Below, one piece after another: positions 60,481-64,000 of a stretch of 64,000 bases of DNA; positions within the stretch are counted from its first letter, which is position 1; every line of letters begins with the position of its first letter. The position numbers and the translations under genes are program-made. Source of the DNA: Sclerodactyla briareus (lineage: Eukaryota > Echinodermata > Holothuroidea > Dendrochirotida > Sclerodactylidae). Under the pieces are notes generated by a model. It was not told the DNA's origin, searched no databases, and saw nothing but the letters and a program-made list of their open reading frames with translations. The stretch spans positions 1-64,000 of the forward strand of contig JAODTK010004076.1 of NCBI GenBank assembly GCA_026419785.1, read 5' to 3'.

Positions 60481-61639
60481 ATTCGAGGCTGACGTCCCAA
60501 AACAACATCGCCTCATATTTGCCCATTACAGTTAATAAATTCTCTTATCGGAGCCTGGCTGAGTTTCTGTTTCACAAAGTATGGATTTGAAAAATATGTC
60601 TTGAATCAAATGTTATTAGCGCCCCCCCCACCCCACCCCCCGAAGAACCCCCCTTTGACAGGCAGATACTAGTGAACTCAAATGAATTCCGGAATAATGA
60701 AATGAATTACATGTATTATTATCACGAGCCTACCTAACAAAAGTGATCATTTGTAACATGTTTGCTGTAGAGCATCACGGGATTTTGGGCAAAATGGACA
60801 AAAAAGAGATGGCAGAAATAGGAACAATAAATTTTCGCGTAATTTATCAGATAACTTCACCATAATTCCTATTTATGCACTCTAATGGCTCTGAAAGAAG
60901 CTTTTAAAAACAAGCGTGCACAAATTGTGAAGAGACACCGTCCAATTCTTCGGCGATGACATATGAATTTCGGTTGAGAAACATCTACGCACACATCCGC
61001 AGTGACAGTCACTCCAAAACTGCACGACTGGTCGATAATGGTGTGACTGACACATTTTAGGAGATCTTTCACTGTGAACCTTCTGTTTTATTCTACAGGA
61101 ACATCTTGGTAAAACACCACACGCGTCTGCAGGAATCTGGGAAAACCTGGGAATAATTATGTGTTCAATTTATCGTAAAGGTTTGTTTTTTTAGATGCGT
61201 CTTGTTCCCCAAATGTTCACATTGATTCCTCATAATGTCGTGAAAACTATTTCAACAGATTCCCAACGTAATCCTTTCAACATGTGCTGAAGAAATTACA
61301 GAATAAATAAGACCACCAAGGTAGCACGATGCTGAGTGGGTTTTGATCGGGGAGCGCTCCAGCGCGCACTTCCTCTAACAACTACTTCGGAAGTACTCCC
61401 TAGGTAATTGTTAGCTCATGCATTAATGTGACCTGTCGTCACAATTTGACGATGCGTCAAGTTGCTACAGAGTATGATAACCATGGCCAGTTCTAACAAA
61501 TACTACTATAATATGGGGGTTACACTTAGCAGGATCACTGTATTCCGGTAATCCCTCGTCTGTAGGAGGGTTCTCTCTGGTCGCGAGAATATAACCTAGC
61601 TGGCTTATGAATGAACGTCCTGTTTTCCAAAGACCCAAC
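60481..61639. other. No gene recognised
   Basis: Includes a C-rich run (60622-60652). The rest is AT-rich with short frames only. Confidence 0.4.
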
Positions 61640-63480
61640 GAATAATTGCCAAACGAATGATGGGCTTTAACAAGCCTTTTAGTGGATCCTTAATGGTATT
61701 TCTGCTAACATCGTATATACCCACCATTATCCTGCAGTAGTCAAACATTGTACCGATGAAGACAGACACTGATACAATTAAGGTAAGGAATGACGGTACC
61801 TCAATTTAAAGTCTAGTTTGAATAAATTCGTGACACTCATTCACAACTGTATGTCCGTCTTCCAAGAGAGTCTTTCAAGCCTCATAGTCATGTCCAAAAC
61901 GTGGCAGTTCTTTATCACTTCTGATGTCGGATTGATGGAGAAAGATTCCAATTGTGACTTGGTATCATGAACGGGTCGCAAGCATCTACCCGTGCTTTGT
62001 TTTTGGGTGGGGGGCCTCGTCATCATCTCCGGTGAGATAAAGCGGTTAAGTTCTGGAATTTTAACCATTTCGGGCCTTTGCGTACAGCCTAATTCTAGAA
62101 AAGGATTAATAAAATATCTAATAAAATATCTTTCAACTGAATGCTCTGTTTAGAGCCTCTGGTTGTTGACAATTAGTTCAAAACATGTATATTAGTTTCC
62201 CAGAATAAACTTTCTCCCAAATGTATATTTTTAGTTTTATTTGCTTTTTTTTGTTTAATTTCCATAGCGTCGACTACAACGTTCTGGATCTCAATGTTAT
62301 AAAACCCATTGTAAATTTTTAAACCAATGTCCCTATTCCTTTTATAAATAAAGCCTTAGATGATTCTCATTCCCACAATCCTGACTTCACTCTTATAAAT
62401 GTCTCCACCAATGAATTAAGTGTCTATAGTTAACCTATTACGCTTATCAGAAATTCATTGCATAATTTGTCAAGCATACTCGGTCCAATTGAAATTCATC
62501 AGAGGGCTGGTTCAATGTTATCGCTTGAAAGGAGTTGACTTACAGGTGTAATTCACTTGAGAATATTTCGTAATTGTTCCCCTCGAGGCAATAGTCACCA
62601 GAAATATAAAGCGTAAAATTACAAAACTTTGTTATTGTTCTAAAATGACCTTCCTGTCTTGTGTCTTTAGGAAGGGGGGGGGGGGCGATACCTCCGACTA
62701 TTGACTTGCTGACGTTATTAACATGTTGTTAAAAAAAATGAACTACACGTCTGCGTGTTGATACTTAGGAGAAGTACCAAGCGAATTTGAAAGTGATTTC
62801 TACGGAGTTGTATCAGCAATCGGTTGTTGCAATTTTTTATTTCCACCGCAAGAAACAAACTTATTGAAAGATTGAGTCAAATTGTGCCTTCAAAACACGA
62901 AGACTTCGAATTGCGTCGATGGATTGTTGTGTTCGTATGAGATTGTTTGCATGTGCTGATACCAAGTGGTTCGTGGACAACAGCACCCATTTTTGTGAGA
63001 CGACCTTATTTTGCATAATGCATCATTACAAAATCATCCAAATGTGAAACAACAACCCGTTAAAATTAAACCCTGAGCAGAATGCAAAGCAGAATAATCC
63101 AATCGTTTACTGACATATTTCAAAACTTATAGTAAACGGTGATATTGATCTGACAATACTGTCCGTAACGTTGTTCAAACCATGTTTCATTTCTCAGCAG
63201 CGCAAGAGTGTGCATGAGTTACTGCGGAACGTACACATAGCTTCACAAAATAAATATTTATTTTCACTCGTACACCAGTAACATATTTCAGTCGTTAGGC
63301 TACATAACTTTTGCAGGACCGAAAAAAAAAAAAAGAAAAAAAAATGTTTTTGACCGTTACAACACCTAATGCTAATGATAATGGGAAACGCTCTCTGTAT
63401 TTTATTCAATCAAACATCACTTGCCAAGCTGATTTTCTCACACAGTCTAGATCCCATTCGCACTTTCACTTGCTTTTATA
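61640..63480 (+). repeat. Duplicated upstream block, third FReD unit
   Basis: Homologous and collinear with 35860-37190 upstream of copy B, with about 0.7 kb of additional sequence between the first and second conserved parts. In copy B the first FReD exon follows about 4.4 kb after the end of this block, so the exons of a third copy would fall outside the window. Confidence 0.65.
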
Positions 63481-64000
63481 TTTTTGAAATCAATTAAGGA
63501 TCAATGGTGAACTCTAACACAGGTAAACGTCAAATAGGCAACAAGAGGGCAATCCCCCAGAGTTGCAGGATCGCATCGACAAAATGTGGAACATCATCAT
63601 TTGTTTCTACCTGCTGCCTTTCCGCCGCGGGTTAACAAATAGACGAAATTTCTCAAAATCAGTCTAGAAACCACTGTTTTCCCAAAAAAATCTTCATATT
63701 CGAGTAATTTCAGTGAATTTACAGCATAAATCCTGAGGAACCCTTTGTTTTTGATACTCTTTACCTTGTTTTGACGAAAAATTTGGAATCGTTCATTCCT
63801 CCCAATTTCTGAATATACTAAAAAACAGAACAGATTTTCGAAAATTCCAAAATTTGGCCCAAATCATTTTTCCCCCCCTGGATCCACATTTTTGGAATTT
63901 TCGCTGATTGCATGTTAAAGTTTTAATTGTACCTTTTTACATTGCTACAAAGTTTGAATCATTCAGCCCTCGATATCACGAATATCTTGACCAATATTGA
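63481..64000. other. Right edge of window, no gene recognised
   Basis: AT-rich sequence following the duplicated block. By comparison with copy B it should be upstream or intron sequence of a third FReD unit. Confidence 0.35.

Overview
This is eukaryotic genomic DNA, AT-rich and intron-rich. Long open frames are rare: most are under 100 codons and the longest, 189 codons, overlaps a satellite. Repeats of many kinds are present: CR1-like and L2 LINEs, a Penelope-like element, a SINE-like insert, a GC-rich satellite, and simple repeats. The coding exons I can read are fibrinogen-related domains (FReD), a TIL domain and EGF-like modules. A marine invertebrate, most likely an echinoderm such as a sea cucumber, fits best. 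That assignment is an inference from the FReD family and repeat style, not proven by the sequence.

The core of the window is a tandem family. Copy A (about 6.0-11.0 kb) and copy B (about 41.6-47.3 kb), both on the + strand, share the same six-exon layout. Exons 1-2 encode a FReD that stops before its C-terminal calcium/ligand-binding exon. Exon 3 is a TIL-like cysteine-rich exon. Exon 4 is an EGF-like module plus the first strand of a second FReD. Exons 5-6 complete the second FReD. Intron positions and phases agree between copies, and introns and 3' flanks are recognisably similar. Sequence upstream of copy B (about 35.6-37.2 kb) recurs at about 61.6-63.5 kb, so a third unit probably starts at the right edge and continues beyond it. 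Both copies carry several 1-2 base frameshifts, many in short homopolymers. Either they are decaying paralogues or the assembly is unpolished. Copy B ends in an intact terminal exon, whereas copy A is worse throughout.

Between the two copies (11-41 kb) lies mostly repeat-derived DNA. It holds a GC-rich repeat near 13.0 kb that returns as a roughly 370-bp tandem satellite at 21.4-22.3 kb, and a possible isolated exon at 16.3 kb. A nearly full LINE lies at 23.5-27.3 kb, with an ORF1 containing an SGNH-esterase tail and CCHC knuckles and an ORF2 containing endonuclease and reverse transcriptase; it is split by a SINE-like insertion. An L2 fragment lies at 31.2 kb, a long AT microsatellite at 31.7 kb, and a minus-strand Penelope-like GIY-YIG remnant at 33.1-33.9 kb. 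To the right of copy B are a second L2 fragment (49.7-50.8 kb, with a degenerate catalytic box), a few candidate minus-strand exons (53.9-56.3 kb) and a possible lectin-like exon (60.3 kb).

The FReD genes probably encode secreted recognition proteins. FReD lectins bind acetylated or microbial glycans in innate immunity, TIL modules are usually protease-inhibitor-like, and EGF modules act as spacers. The FReD-TIL-EGF-FReD order with a clipped first FReD is the most unusual thing in the window.
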